NCBI RefSeq assembly: GCF_026242045.1
Contig: NZ_JAPJDO010000042.1
Location: 1-48,030, forward strand
DNA: 48,030 nt
Direction of reading: 5' to 3'
Origin: Mycobacterium pinniadriaticum
GTDB lineage: Bacteria; Actinomycetota; Actinomycetes; Mycobacteriales; Mycobacteriaceae
Within the stretch, counting starts at the first letter, position 1, and each line of letters begins with the position of its first letter. The translations under genes were made by a program, and so were the position numbers. The notes beneath the pieces are model-generated. The model was not told where the DNA came from. It saw only the letters and a list, made by a program, of their open reading frames with translations, and did no database searches. Below, in pieces: positions 25,963 through 35,543 of the stretch.

Positions 25963-28463
25963 TGCGCCTTCCCTATAGCTGGCTGCGCGAGGTCGTTCAG
26001 CGTGGCGCCCCCGGTTGGGACGTGGAGCCGCACGACCTGGAGCAGGCGCTGATCCGCGTCGGCCACGAAGTGGACGACATCATCACCCTTGGCCCGGTGA
26101 GCGGGCCGCTGACCGTCGGGCGGGTCACCGCCATCGAGGAGCTCACCGAGTTCAAGAAACCGATCAGGGCCTGCAAGGTCAACGTCGGTGGGGATGGTGA
26201 CCGCGATATCGTCTGCGGAGCAACCAACTTCGCCGTCGGCGACCTCGTCGTGGTGGCCCTGCCGGGCACCACGCTGCCCGGCGACTTCCACATCGCCAGC
26301 CGCAAAACCTACGGCAGACTCTCGGACGGGATGATCTGCTCGGCCTCGGAAATAAGTCCAGCATTGGGTTTGGCAGCATCCGGGATCATGGTGCTGCCAC
26401 CGGGGACGGCCGACCCCGGTGCCGACGCTGTCGCCCTGCTCGGTCTCGACGACGTCGTCTTCGACCTCGCCGTCACCCCGGACCGCGGCTACTGCATGTC
26501 GGTACGCGGCATCGCACGCGAGATCGCCTGCGCCTACGACCTGGACTTCGTCGACCCGGCTGACATCGTGCCACTGCCAGTCGAGGGTCCCGCGCTTCCG
26601 GTGACCGTCGAACCCGGCACCGGCGTCAGCCGGTTCGCGCTGCGCCCGGTCACCGGAATCGACCCGAACGCGCAGTCGCCGTGGTGGCTGCGCCGGCGGC
26701 TGATGCTGTCGGGCATCCGCCCGATCTCACCCGCCGTCGACGTCACCAACTACGTGATGCTCGAAATCGGCCACCCCATGCACGCCCACGACCGCAGCCG
26801 CATCAACGGCGAATTCATCGTCCGATTCGCCAGGCCGGGGGAGACCGTGGTCACCCTCGACGACATCGAGCGCAAGCTCGATCCCGGTGACGTGCTGATC
26901 GTCGACGACGTGGCGACCGCCGCCATCGGCGGTGTGATGGGCGCGGGCACCACCGAGATCGACGACGACTCAACCGACATCCTGCTGGAGGCCGCGGTCT
27001 GGGATCCCGCCGCGGTGTCGCGCACGATCCGCCGCCTGCATCTGGTGAGCGAGGCGGGCCGGCGCTACGAACGCTCCGTCGACCCCGCCATCTCGGTGGC
27101 CGCCCTGGACCGGTGCGCGACACTGCTCGCCGAGATCGCCGGCGGCACCGTCGATCCCGCGCTGACCGACTGGCGGGGTGATCCGCCCCGCGACGAGTGG
27201 TCGCCGCCGCCCGTGCGGATGTGCTTCGACCTGCCGGATCGGATGGCCGGGGTGGAGTACGAGGGCGGTGCAACGGTCAACCGGTTGACCCAGATCGGCG
27301 CCGATGTGGCCGAGGACGACGCCGACCCGGCCGTTCTCGTGGTCACTCCGCCGAGCTGGCGGCCCGATCTGGTTCAGCCCGCCGACCTGGTCGAAGAGGT
27401 ACTGCGGCTGGAGGGGCTCGACAAGATCCCATCGGTGCTGCCGACCGCGCCGGCCGGTCGCGGACTGACGGCGGGGCAGAGGCGGCGCCGCGCCGTCGGC
27501 AAGTCGCTGGCCCTGTCGGGCTATGTCGAGGTGTTGCCCACCCCGTTCCTGCCCGCGGGGATCTTCGATCTGTGGGGTCTGCCCGACGACGATGCGCGGC
27601 GGGCCACCACCACGGTGCTCAACCCGCTGGAGGCCGACCGGCCGCACCTGGCGACGACGCTGTTGCCTGCGCTGCTGGAGGCGTTGACCCGCAACGTTTC
27701 CCGCGGCTTCGGCGATGTCGCGCTGTTCTCCATGGCGCAAGTGGTGCACCCCACCGACGAGACCAGGGGTGTCGACCTGATCCCGACGCATCGCCGGCCC
27801 AGCGACGAGGAGATCGCGGCGCTGGACGCCTCGCTGCCCAGCCAGCCCGTCCATGTCGGTGCCGTCCTGGCGGGTCTGCGGGAGCCGCGCGGCCCGTGGG
27901 GCCCGGGGCGAGTGGTGGAGGCATCCGACGCCTTCGAAGCGGTGCGGATCGTTGCCCGCGCCAGCGGGGTCGACGTGACCCTGCGGGCCGCCCAGTATCT
28001 GCCGTGGCATCCGGGCCGCTGCGCCGAGATCGTCGTCGACGGCCGGGTCGTCGGGCATGCGGGCCAGCTACACCCCGCGGTGATCGAACGCTCCGGCCTG
28101 CCGAAGGGGACCTGCGCGGTCGAACTCTGCCTCGATTCCGTGCCGATCACCGAGTCCTTGCCTGCCCCGCGGGTCTCGCCGTTTCCGGCGGTGTTCCAGG
28201 ACGTCAGCCTGGTGGTGTCCAATGAGGTCGCGGCCCAGGCCGTGGTCGACGCGGTGCGCGACGGCGCCGGGGAGTTGCTGGAGGACGTGGCGCTCTTCGA
28301 CGTCTACACCGGGCCGCAGATCGGTGCGGACCGCAAGTCGCTGACCCTGGCGCTGCGGTTCCGGGCGCCGGATCGGACGCTGACCGAGGACGAGGCGAGC
28401 GCGGCCCGCGCCGCCGCGGTCGCTGCGGCCGCGGCGGCGGTCGGGGCGGTTCAGCGCACCTGA
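25962..28463 (+). CDS. pheT: Phenylalanyl-tRNA synthetase beta subunit
   Basis: This 833-residue partner of PheS starts MRLPYSWLREVV and carries, in order, an OB-fold tRNA-binding domain (about 45-165), the B3/B4 editing domain that clears Tyr-tRNA-Phe (about 225-400), the B5 domain (about 410-490), a non-catalytic class II fold, and a C-terminal FDX-ACB anticodon-binding domain (PFPAVFQDVSLVV to the end). The start ATG shares its A with the pheS stop, so the two are translationally coupled in the usual way. A 120-bp gap separates it from argC. Confidence 0.96.
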   Translation: MRLPYSWLREVVQRGAPGWDVEPHDLEQALIRVGHEVDDIITLGPVSGPLTVGRVTAIEELTEFKKPIRACKVNVGGDGDRDIVCGATNFAVGDLVVVALPGTTLPGDFHIASRKTYGRLSDGMICSASEISPALGLAASGIMVLPPGTADPGADAVALLGLDDVVFDLAVTPDRGYCMSVRGIAREIACAYDLDFVDPADIVPLPVEGPALPVTVEPGTGVSRFALRPVTGIDPNAQSPWWLRRRLMLSGIRPISPAVDVTNYVMLEIGHPMHAHDRSRINGEFIVRFARPGETVVTLDDIERKLDPGDVLIVDDVATAAIGGVMGAGTTEIDDDSTDILLEAAVWDPAAVSRTIRRLHLVSEAGRRYERSVDPAISVAALDRCATLLAEIAGGTVDPALTDWRGDPPRDEWSPPPVRMCFDLPDRMAGVEYEGGATVNRLTQIGADVAEDDADPAVLVVTPPSWRPDLVQPADLVEEVLRLEGLDKIPSVLPTAPAGRGLTAGQRRRRAVGKSLALSGYVEVLPTPFLPAGIFDLWGLPDDDARRATTTVLNPLEADRPHLATTLLPALLEALTRNVSRGFGDVALFSMAQVVHPTDETRGVDLIPTHRRPSDEEIAALDASLPSQPVHVGAVLAGLREPRGPWGPGRVVEASDAFEAVRIVARASGVDVTLRAAQYLPWHPGRCAEIVVDGRVVGHAGQLHPAVIERSGLPKGTCAVELCLDSVPITESLPAPRVSPFPAVFQDVSLVVSNEVAAQAVVDAVRDGAGELLEDVALFDVYTGPQIGADRKSLTLALRFRAPDRTLTEDEASAARAAAVAAAAAAVGAVQRT

Positions 28464-28548
28464 CCCGTCGCCGCCGCCCAAACCGACGTTTCGCAGGACT
28501 TGTGCGAGTAGATCGCAGCATTTCGTCGATCTCGGCGAGTAATTAGTT

Positions 28549-28573
28549 TGCATCATACTGCATAACCATGCAG
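28549..28573 (+). promoter_or_regulatory. ArgR operator (ARG box) upstream of argC
   Basis: CTGCAT-AACC-ATGCAG (28558-28573) is a perfect palindrome matching the 16-bp mycobacterial ARG box in layout. A further TGCAT at 28549 puts TGCA elements at 28549, 28559 and 28569, each exactly 10 bp apart, suggesting one and a half sites on one face. CATACT at 28554-28559, a possible -10, lies inside it, so bound ArgR would block RNA polymerase. Confidence 0.8.
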
Positions 28574-28583
28574 AATCGAGCGC

Positions 28584-29618
28584 ATGACTTCGGTAGCGGT
28601 CGCCGGCGCCAGCGGCTACGCCGGCGGTGAGATCCTGCGCCTGTTGCTCGGCCATCCGGCGTACGCGGAGGGTCGCCTGACCATCGGTGCGCTCACCGCC
28701 GCCGCCAGCGCGGGCACCCACCTGTCCGAGCATCACCCACACCTGTTGCCGCTGGCCGGCCGGGTTCTCGAGCCGACCGAGCTGGACGTCCTGGCCGGCC
28801 ACGACGTGGTGTTCCTGGCCCTGCCGCACGGCCATTCCGCGGCTCTGGCTGAACAGCTCGGCGAGGACACCCTGATCGTGGACTGTGGCGCCGATTTCCG
28901 GCTCACCGACGCCGACGACTGGCAGCGCTTCTACGGCTCCCCGCACGCGGGTAGCTGGCCCTACGGGCTGCCCGAACTGCCGGGTGGGCGGGATCGGCTG
29001 CGCGGCGCCACCCGGATCGCGGTACCCGGCTGCTACCCGACGGCCGCCCTGCTCGCTCTGCTGCCCGCGGTCGCCGAGGATCTTGTCGACCCGGCCGTCA
29101 CCGTCGTCGCCGTGAGCGGCACCTCCGGCGCGGGCCGCGCGGCCAAAGTCGACCTGCTGGGCTCGGAGGTCATCGGATCGGCGCGGGCGTACAACATCGC
29201 CGGCGCGCACCGGCACACCCCGGAGATCGCTCAAGGCCTGCGCGCGGTGACCGACCAGGCCGTCACGGTGTCGTTCACCCCGGTGCTGATCCCGACATCG
29301 CGCGGCATCCTGGCCACCTGCACCGCCCGCACCCGGGCGCCGCTGTCCCAGATCCGCGTGGCCTATGAGAAGGCGTACGACGCAGAGCTGTTCGTGCACC
29401 TGCTGCCCGAAGGTCAGCTGCCCCGCACCGGTGCGGTGATCGGCAGCAACGCCGCGCAACTTGCCGTAGCCGTCGACGTCGACGCCGGCGTGTTGGTCGC
29501 GGTGTGTGCCATCGACAACCTGGTGAAGGGCACGGCGGGTGCGGCGGTGCAGTCGATGAACCTGGCGCTGGGCTGGACGGAGACCGAAGGGCTGTCGATC
29601 GTGGGGGTGGCACCGTGA
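28584..29618 (+). CDS. argC: N-acetyl-gamma-glutamyl-phosphate reductase
   Basis: This 344-residue enzyme carries out the third step of arginine synthesis: NADPH reduction of N-acetylglutamyl phosphate to the semialdehyde. The N-terminal nucleotide motif is VAGASGYAGGEILRLL (about 6-21) and the catalytic Cys is C150 in RIAVPGCYPTAALL. The C-terminal part with GAHRHTPEI and the SFTPVLIPTSRGI strand is typical. It heads argCJBDFR, directly behind the ARG box, with a leader of under 30 nt. Its stop overlaps the argJ GTG by four bases. Confidence 0.96.
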   Translation: MTSVAVAGASGYAGGEILRLLLGHPAYAEGRLTIGALTAAASAGTHLSEHHPHLLPLAGRVLEPTELDVLAGHDVVFLALPHGHSAALAEQLGEDTLIVDCGADFRLTDADDWQRFYGSPHAGSWPYGLPELPGGRDRLRGATRIAVPGCYPTAALLALLPAVAEDLVDPAVTVVAVSGTSGAGRAAKVDLLGSEVIGSARAYNIAGAHRHTPEIAQGLRAVTDQAVTVSFTPVLIPTSRGILATCTARTRAPLSQIRVAYEKAYDAELFVHLLPEGQLPRTGAVIGSNAAQLAVAVDVDAGVLVAVCAIDNLVKGTAGAAVQSMNLALGWTETEGLSIVGVAP

Positions 29619-30874
29619 CTATCGGAGGGCAGGAGCGGAGCGACTCGGGAGTGATTACTGCGGCTGATACCAAACTGCTTCGCACTCAGGGGGTTACCGC
29701 GCCGGCCGGGTTCCGTGCCACCGGGATTGCAGCCGGTATCAAGGCCTCCGGCGCGCTGGACCTTGCACTGGTGTTCAACGAAGGCCCCGACTATGCGGCC
29801 GCCGCGGTGTTCACCCGCAATCAGGTCAAGGCCGCCCCGGTGCTGTGGAGCCAGCAGGTGCTCACCACCGGCCGGCTGCGCGCGGTGCTGCTGAACTCGG
29901 GTGGCGCCAACGCGTGCACCGGGCCGGGTGGCTTCCAGGACACCCATGCCACCGCCGAAGCCGTCGCGGCCGCGCTGTCGGACTGGGGCACCGAGACCGG
30001 ACCCATCGAGGTAGCGGTCTGCTCTACCGGGCTCATCGGTGACCGGCTGCCTCTTGCCAGGGTCCTGGCCGGCGTCACCGAGATCGTCCACGAACTCGGT
30101 GGCGGGCTCACCGGCGGTGACGAGGCCGCGCGTGCCATCATGACCACCGACACCGTGCCTAAACAGGTTGCGCTGCACCACTCGATCGAGTCGGGGGAGA
30201 ACTGGACCGTCGGTGGCATGGCCAAGGGCGCCGGGATGCTGGCACCGTCACTGGCCACGATGTTGGTCGTGCTGACCACCGACGCGGTCGCCGACGCCGC
30301 CGCGCTGGACACCGCGCTGCGCCGGGCCACCGCCAAGACCTTCGACCGCCTCGACGTCGACGGCAGTTGCTCGACCAACGACACCGTGCTGCTGCTGGCC
30401 TCCGGCGCCAGCGAGACCGCGCCCAGCCAAGAGGATCTCGACGCGGCAGTGCTGCGGGTATGCGATGACCTGTGCGCCCAGCTGCAAGCCGACGCCGAAG
30501 GCGTCACCAAGCGGATCGCGATCACCGTCACCGGCGCCCCGACCGAGGGCGACGCCGTCACCGCGGCGCGGATTGTCGCCCGCGACAGCCTGGTCAAGAC
30601 CGCGCTGTTCGGCTCCGACCCGAACTGGGGCCGGGTGCTGGCCGCTGTCGGGATGGTGCCGTTCGAGATCGACCCCGCGCGGATCACCGTGTCGTTCAAC
30701 GGCTTCCCGGTCTGCATCGACGGTGCCGGTGCACCCGGCGCCCGAGACGTGAGCCTGGCCGGTGCCGACATCGACGTCACCGTTGACCTCAAGCTCGGCG
30801 ACGGGCAGGCGACGATCCGCACCACCGACCTGTCGCATGCCTACGTCGAAGAGAACTCGGCCTACAGCTCATGA
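29615..30874 (+). CDS. argJ: Bifunctional ornithine acetyltransferase/N-acetylglutamate synthase
   Basis: This encodes 419 residues. ArgJ moves the acetyl group from N-acetylornithine to glutamate, closing the acetyl cycle, and cleaves itself into alpha and beta chains. The cleavage site and nucleophile Thr215 are seen in APSLATML; the oxyanion loop is CSTGLIG and the C-terminus ends DLSHAYVEENSAYSS, as in the family. The GTG at 29615 overlaps the argC stop as GTGA. A second in-frame GTG at 29651 would shorten the poorly conserved N-terminus and cannot be excluded. Presence of argJ implies the recycling route rather than a linear argE pathway. Confidence 0.95.
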   Translation: MTIGGQERSDSGVITAADTKLLRTQGVTAPAGFRATGIAAGIKASGALDLALVFNEGPDYAAAAVFTRNQVKAAPVLWSQQVLTTGRLRAVLLNSGGANACTGPGGFQDTHATAEAVAAALSDWGTETGPIEVAVCSTGLIGDRLPLARVLAGVTEIVHELGGGLTGGDEAARAIMTTDTVPKQVALHHSIESGENWTVGGMAKGAGMLAPSLATMLVVLTTDAVADAAALDTALRRATAKTFDRLDVDGSCSTNDTVLLLASGASETAPSQEDLDAAVLRVCDDLCAQLQADAEGVTKRIAITVTGAPTEGDAVTAARIVARDSLVKTALFGSDPNWGRVLAAVGMVPFEIDPARITVSFNGFPVCIDGAGAPGARDVSLAGADIDVTVDLKLGDGQATIRTTDLSHAYVEENSAYSS

Positions 30875-31740
30875 CCGCTACCGTGAACACCAAGGCCAAG
30901 ATCCTCGCCGAGGCGCTGCCCTGGCTCAAGCAACTGCACAACAAGATCGTCGTCGTCAAGTACGGCGGCAACGCGATGACCGACGACCGGCTCAAGGCCG
31001 CGTTCGCCGACGACATGGTGTTCTTGCGCAACGCCGGCATTCATCCGGTCGTCGTGCACGGCGGTGGCCCGCAGATCAGCGCGATGCTCAAGCGGCTCGG
31101 CATCACCGGCGAATTCAAGGGCGGCTTCCGGGTGACCACCCCGGAGGTGCTCGAGGTCGCCCGAATGGTGCTGTTCGGCCAGGTCGGCCGCGAGCTGGTG
31201 AACCTCATCAACGCCCACGGCCCGTACGCGGTCGGGATCACCGGCGAGGACGCGCACTTGCTCACCGCGGTGCGTCGCGGGGTCACCGTCGACGGCGTGG
31301 TCACCGACATCGGCCTGGTCGGCGACGTGGAGCAGGTCAACACGGCGGCTGTCTTCGATCTCATTGCCGCCGGACGGATTCCGGTGATCTCGACGATCGC
31401 CCCCGACATCGACGGTGTGGTGCACAACATCAATGCCGACACCGCCGCCGCAGCGGTTGCCAGAGCGCTGGGTGCCGAAAGGCTGTTGATGCTCACCGAC
31501 GTCGAAGGCCTCTATACCCGTTGGCCCGACCGGGATTCACTGGTCAGCCAGATCGACACCGATACCCTGACCGGCCTGCTGCCCGGCCTGGAGGCCGGCA
31601 TGATCCCCAAGATCGAGGCCTGCCTGCGGGCCGTGGCGGGCGGGGTCCCCAGCGCGCATGTGATCGATGGCCGAGTCGAACATTGCGTTCTGGTCGAACT
31701 GTTCACCGATGAAGGCGCCGGCACGAAGGTGATTCCCTGA
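30871..31740 (+). CDS. argB: Acetylglutamate kinase
   Basis: This 289-residue kinase phosphorylates N-acetylglutamate, the usual feedback-controlled step of the pathway. It shows the amino-acid-kinase motifs VVKYGGNAM (about 28-36), VVHGGGPQIS (about 60-69) and the substrate loop NINADTAAAAVARAL. The N-terminal helix AEALPWLKQLHNKI is the kind that joins arginine-sensitive hexamers, so inhibition by arginine is likely. Its ATG overlaps the argJ stop as ATGA and its stop shares a base with the argD ATG. Confidence 0.96.
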   Translation: MTATVNTKAKILAEALPWLKQLHNKIVVVKYGGNAMTDDRLKAAFADDMVFLRNAGIHPVVVHGGGPQISAMLKRLGITGEFKGGFRVTTPEVLEVARMVLFGQVGRELVNLINAHGPYAVGITGEDAHLLTAVRRGVTVDGVVTDIGLVGDVEQVNTAAVFDLIAAGRIPVISTIAPDIDGVVHNINADTAAAAVARALGAERLLMLTDVEGLYTRWPDRDSLVSQIDTDTLTGLLPGLEAGMIPKIEACLRAVAGGVPSAHVIDGRVEHCVLVELFTDEGAGTKVIP

Positions 31741-32906
31741 TGACCCTCATTCAGAGATGGTCCGACGTCATGATGAACAACTACGGCACACCGCCGCTGG
31801 CACTGGTCAGTGGCGACGGCGCCGTGGTGACCGACGAGAACGGGAAGTCCTACCTGGACCTGCTCGGCGGCATCGCGGTCAACATCCTCGGGCATCGCCA
31901 TCCGGCGATCATCGAGGCCGTCACCGCTCAGCTCAACACGCTGGGCCACACCTCGAATCTGTATGCCACCGAACCGGGTATCGCACTGGCCGAGGCGCTC
32001 GTCGACCAGCTCGACACCCCGGCCCGGGTGTTCTTCTGCAATTCCGGAACCGAGGCCAACGAGGTCGCCTTCAAGATCACCCGCCTGACCGGACGAACCA
32101 AACTCGTTGCCGCCCAGGGTGCCTTCCACGGCCGCACGATGGGTTCGTTGGCTCTGACCGGTCAGCCCACCAAACAGGCGCCGTTCGAACCGTTGCCGGG
32201 CTACGTCACCCACGTACCGTACGGGGATGCCGAGGCCCTCGCCGCGGCGGTCACCGAGGAGACCGCGGCGGTGTTCCTCGAACCGATCATGGGGGAGGGC
32301 GGTGTCGTGGTACCGCCGGAGGGCTACCTGGTGGCCGCCCGGGAGATCACCAGCCGCCACGGCGCGCTGCTGGTGCTCGACGAGGTCCAGACGGGGGTGG
32401 CGCGTACTGGAGCCTTCTATGCCCACCAGCACGACAGCATCACCCCCGACATCGTCACGCTGGCAAAGGGTCTCGGCGGGGGACTGCCGATCGGGGCCTG
32501 CCTGGCGATCGGCCAGACCGCCGAGCTGCTGACCCCGGGCCTGCACGGCAGCACCTTCGGTGGCAACCCGGTGTGCACCGCCGCCGCGCTCGCGGTGCTG
32601 AAGGTTCTCGCCGCCGAAGACCTGGTCAACCGTGCGGACCTGCTCGGCAAGACGCTCAGCCACGGCATCGAGTCGCTGGGTCATCCGCTCGTCGATCATG
32701 TCAGGGGCCGGGGCCTGCTGCGCGGGGTGGTGTTGACCGCCCCGCAGAGCAAGGCCGTCGAAACCGCCGCCCGCGGTGCCGGATTCCTGGTCAACGCCGC
32801 CGCACCCGATGTGGTCCGGCTGGCCCCGCCACTGATCGTCACCGAAACGCAGATCGATGGCTTCCTGGCGGCGTTACCGGCGATCCTGGATGAGGCGGTC
32901 CGATGA
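31740..32906 (+). CDS. argD: Acetylornithine aminotransferase
   Basis: This 388-residue PLP enzyme of the class III aminotransferases converts N-acetylglutamate semialdehyde and glutamate to N-acetylornithine and 2-oxoglutarate. Visible features are FFCNSGTEANEVAFK (phosphate-binding), LDEVQTGVARTG with the PLP Asp, and the lysine that forms the Schiff base in TLAKGLGGGLPIGA. It begins MTLIQRWSDVMMNNYGTPPLALVSG, normal for actinobacteria. It may also serve in lysine synthesis as the succinyldiaminopimelate aminotransferase, as in other bacteria. It overlaps argF by four bases. Confidence 0.96.
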   Translation: MTLIQRWSDVMMNNYGTPPLALVSGDGAVVTDENGKSYLDLLGGIAVNILGHRHPAIIEAVTAQLNTLGHTSNLYATEPGIALAEALVDQLDTPARVFFCNSGTEANEVAFKITRLTGRTKLVAAQGAFHGRTMGSLALTGQPTKQAPFEPLPGYVTHVPYGDAEALAAAVTEETAAVFLEPIMGEGGVVVPPEGYLVAAREITSRHGALLVLDEVQTGVARTGAFYAHQHDSITPDIVTLAKGLGGGLPIGACLAIGQTAELLTPGLHGSTFGGNPVCTAAALAVLKVLAAEDLVNRADLLGKTLSHGIESLGHPLVDHVRGRGLLRGVVLTAPQSKAVETAARGAGFLVNAAAPDVVRLAPPLIVTETQIDGFLAALPAILDEAVR

Positions 32907-33832
32907 GCACCCTGCGGCACTTCCTGCGCGACGATGACCTGGCCCCCGCAGAACAGGCGGAGATCCTGGCGTTGGCCGCAACCCTCAAGAAGGAGCCGAT
33001 GAGCCGGCGTCCACTCGAGGGCCCGCGCGGGGTCGCGGTGATCTTCGACAAGAACTCCACCCGCACCCGGTTCTCCTTCGAGATCGGTATCGCCCAACTC
33101 GGTGGGCACGCCGTCGTGGTCGACGGACGCGCCACCCAGCTCGGACGGGAGGAGACCCTCGAAGACACCGGACGGGTGCTGTCCCGCTACGTCGACGCCA
33201 TCGTCTGGCGCACCTTCGCCCAGCAGCGCCTGGCCGCGATGGCCTCGGCGGCAACGGTTCCCGTGGTCAACGCGTTGTCCGACGAGTTCCATCCCTGCCA
33301 GGTGCTCGCCGATCTGCAGACCCTGGCCGAGCGCAAGGGATCCCTGAGCGGATTGCGGATGACCTACTTCGGTGACGGCGCCAACAATATGGCGGACTCG
33401 TTGATGCTCGGCGGAGTCACCGCCGGCATCCATGTCACCATCGCCGCACCGGCCGGATTCGAGCCACACCCGCTGTTCGTGGCCGCCGCCGAACACCGCG
33501 CTCGGCAGACCGGTGCCACCGTGACCCTGACCTCCGACCCGGTGGCCGGAGCCAAGGGTGCCGACGTGCTGGTCACCGACACCTGGACGTCGATGGGTCA
33601 GGAGAACGACGGCCTGGACCGAGTCGGGCCGTTCCGGCCGTTCCAGCTCAATTCCGGGCTGCTGGCTCATGCCGACTCCGAGGCTGTTGTGCTGCACTGC
33701 CTTCCGGCGCACCGCGGGCATGAGATCACCGATGAGGTGATCGACGGCCCGCACAGCGCAGTGTGGGACGAGGCCGAAAACCGGCTGCACGCACAGAAAG
33801 CGCTGCTGGTGTGGCTGCTGGAGCAGGCATGA
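32903..33832 (+). CDS. argF: Ornithine carbamoyltransferase
   Basis: This 309-residue anabolic enzyme makes citrulline from ornithine and carbamoyl phosphate. The carbamoyl-phosphate motif is FDKNSTRTRFSFE (about 49-61), followed by the 80s loop and the domain hinge HPCQVLADLQTL. The ornithine side shows DTWTSMGQE and the HCLPAHRG motif. Length and motifs are standard for ArgF. The ATG overlaps argD as ATGA, and its stop overlaps argR the same way. No arginine deiminase genes are nearby, which fits an anabolic role. Confidence 0.96.
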   Translation: MSTLRHFLRDDDLAPAEQAEILALAATLKKEPMSRRPLEGPRGVAVIFDKNSTRTRFSFEIGIAQLGGHAVVVDGRATQLGREETLEDTGRVLSRYVDAIVWRTFAQQRLAAMASAATVPVVNALSDEFHPCQVLADLQTLAERKGSLSGLRMTYFGDGANNMADSLMLGGVTAGIHVTIAAPAGFEPHPLFVAAAEHRARQTGATVTLTSDPVAGAKGADVLVTDTWTSMGQENDGLDRVGPFRPFQLNSGLLAHADSEAVVLHCLPAHRGHEITDEVIDGPHSAVWDEAENRLHAQKALLVWLLEQA

Positions 33833-34314
33833 CCAGCGAGGTGAGCACCACCCGGGCCGGGCGCCAGGCCCGGATCGTGGCGCTGCTGTCCTCGCGGTCG
33901 GTGCACAGCCAGAGCGAACTCGCCGCCCTGCTGGGTGACGAGGGCATCGACGTCACCCAGGCGACGCTGTCGCGTGACCTCGAAGAGCTCGGCGCGGTCA
34001 AGCTGCGTGGCGCCGACGGCGGTGTCGGGGTCTACGTCGTGCCCGAGGACGGCAGCCCGGTGCGTGGGGTATCCGGGGGCACCGAACGCGTCTCACGCCT
34101 GCTCGGTGAGCTGCTGGTGTCCACCGACGCCAGCGGAAACCTGGCCGTGCTGCGCACCCCGCCCGGGGCGGCGCACTACCTGGCCAGCGCCATCGACCGG
34201 GCGGCGCTGCCCGATGTCGTCGGCACGATCGCCGGCGACGACACCATCCTGGTGGTGGCCCGCGAACCGATGACCGGGGCGCAACTGGCCACCATGTTCG
34301 AGACCATCCACTAG
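33829..34314 (+). CDS. argR: Arginine repressor
   Basis: This 161-residue regulator has an N-terminal winged helix-turn-helix (about 10-75) with SQSELAALLGDEGIDVTQATLSRDLEELG, and a C-terminal hexamer domain that binds arginine, with the acidic motif TIAGDDTILVV (about 141-151). Arginine-loaded hexamers bind ARG boxes; the obvious target is the box before argC, so the gene is part of the operon it represses. The ATG at 33829, overlapping the argF stop as ATGA, is preferred over a frame opening at 33763. It is 24 bp upstream of argG. Confidence 0.95.
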   Translation: MTSEVSTTRAGRQARIVALLSSRSVHSQSELAALLGDEGIDVTQATLSRDLEELGAVKLRGADGGVGVYVVPEDGSPVRGVSGGTERVSRLLGELLVSTDASGNLAVLRTPPGAAHYLASAIDRAALPDVVGTIAGDDTILVVAREPMTGAQLATMFETIH

Positions 34315-34338
34315 CGACTAACGACAAAGGAGCACTTC

Positions 34339-35541
34339 ATGTCCGAACGCGTCATCTTGGCGTATTCCGGCGGCCTGGACACCTCGGTGGCCATCAGCTG
34401 GATCGGCAAGGAGACCGGCAAAGAGGTGGTGGCCGTGGCCATCGACCTCGGCCAGGGCGGCGAGGACATGGAAGTCGTTCGCCAGCGGGCCCTGGACTGC
34501 GGTGCGGTGGAAGCGGTTGTGGTCGACGCCCGTGACGAGTTCGCCGAGCACTACTGCCTGCCCGCCATCCAGTCCAATGCTCTCTACATGGACCGCTACC
34601 CGTTGGTGTCGGCGCTGAGCCGACCGCTGATCGTCAAGCACCTGGTGGCCGCGGCCCGCGAACACCGCGGCGGCATCGTGGCCCATGGCTGCACCGGCAA
34701 GGGTAACGATCAGGTGCGCTTCGAGGTCGGTTTCGCCTCCCTGGCACCGGATCTGGAGGTGCTTGCCCCGGTCCGCGACTATGCGTGGACCCGGGAGAAG
34801 GCCATCGCGTTCGCCGAGGAGAACGACATCCCGATCAACGTCACCAAGCGCTCGCCGTTCTCCATCGACCAGAACGTGTGGGGCCGTGCGGTGGAAACCG
34901 GTTTCCTGGAACACCTTTGGAATGCACCGACGAAGGATGTGTACGACTACACCGAGGACCCGACGCTCAACTGGAACACCCCGGACGAGGTGATCGTCGG
35001 TTTCGAACACGGCGTGCCGGTGTCTATCGACGGCAACCCCGTCAACGTGCTGGAGGCCATCGTCGAGCTCAACCGGCGCGCGGGTGCCCAGGGTGTCGGC
35101 CGTCTCGATGTCGTCGAGGACCGGCTGGTCGGGATCAAGAGCCGCGAAATCTACGAAGCCCCCGGTGCGATGGTGCTGATCACCGCGCACACCGAGCTCG
35201 AGCACGTGACGCTGGAACGCGAACTCGGCCGGTTCAAGCGCACCACCGACCAGAAGTGGGGTGAGCTGGTCTACGACGGCCTGTGGTTCTCGCCGCTCAA
35301 GCGGTCGCTGGAGGCGTTTGTGGCCGACACCCAGGAGCATGTGACCGGCGAGATCCGGATGGTGTTGCACGGCGGGCACATCGCCGTCAACGGCCGTCGC
35401 AGCCCGACCTCACTGTACGACTTCAACCTGGCCACCTACGACGAGGGGGACACCTTCGACCAGTCGTCGGCCAAGGGCTTCGTGCACGTGCACGGCTTGT
35501 CGTCGAAGATCGCCGCCCGCCGGGACCTGAGCACCTCATGA
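34339..35541 (+). CDS. argG: Argininosuccinate synthase
   Basis: This 400-residue ligase joins citrulline and aspartate using ATP. The PP-loop is AYSGGLDTSVA (about 8-18), followed by HGCTGKGNDQVRFE, the citrulline and aspartate site, and the conserved SPFSIDQNVWGRAVE. AAAGGAG, an almost complete anti-Shine-Dalgarno match, precedes the ATG, so translation should be efficient even though argG is 24 bp from argR with no overlap. After its stop comes a long palindrome that separates it from argH. Confidence 0.97.
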   Translation: MSERVILAYSGGLDTSVAISWIGKETGKEVVAVAIDLGQGGEDMEVVRQRALDCGAVEAVVVDARDEFAEHYCLPAIQSNALYMDRYPLVSALSRPLIVKHLVAAAREHRGGIVAHGCTGKGNDQVRFEVGFASLAPDLEVLAPVRDYAWTREKAIAFAEENDIPINVTKRSPFSIDQNVWGRAVETGFLEHLWNAPTKDVYDYTEDPTLNWNTPDEVIVGFEHGVPVSIDGNPVNVLEAIVELNRRAGAQGVGRLDVVEDRLVGIKSREIYEAPGAMVLITAHTELEHVTLERELGRFKRTTDQKWGELVYDGLWFSPLKRSLEAFVADTQEHVTGEIRMVLHGGHIAVNGRRSPTSLYDFNLATYDEGDTFDQSSAKGFVHVHGLSSKIAARRDLSTS

Positions 35542-35543
35542 CC

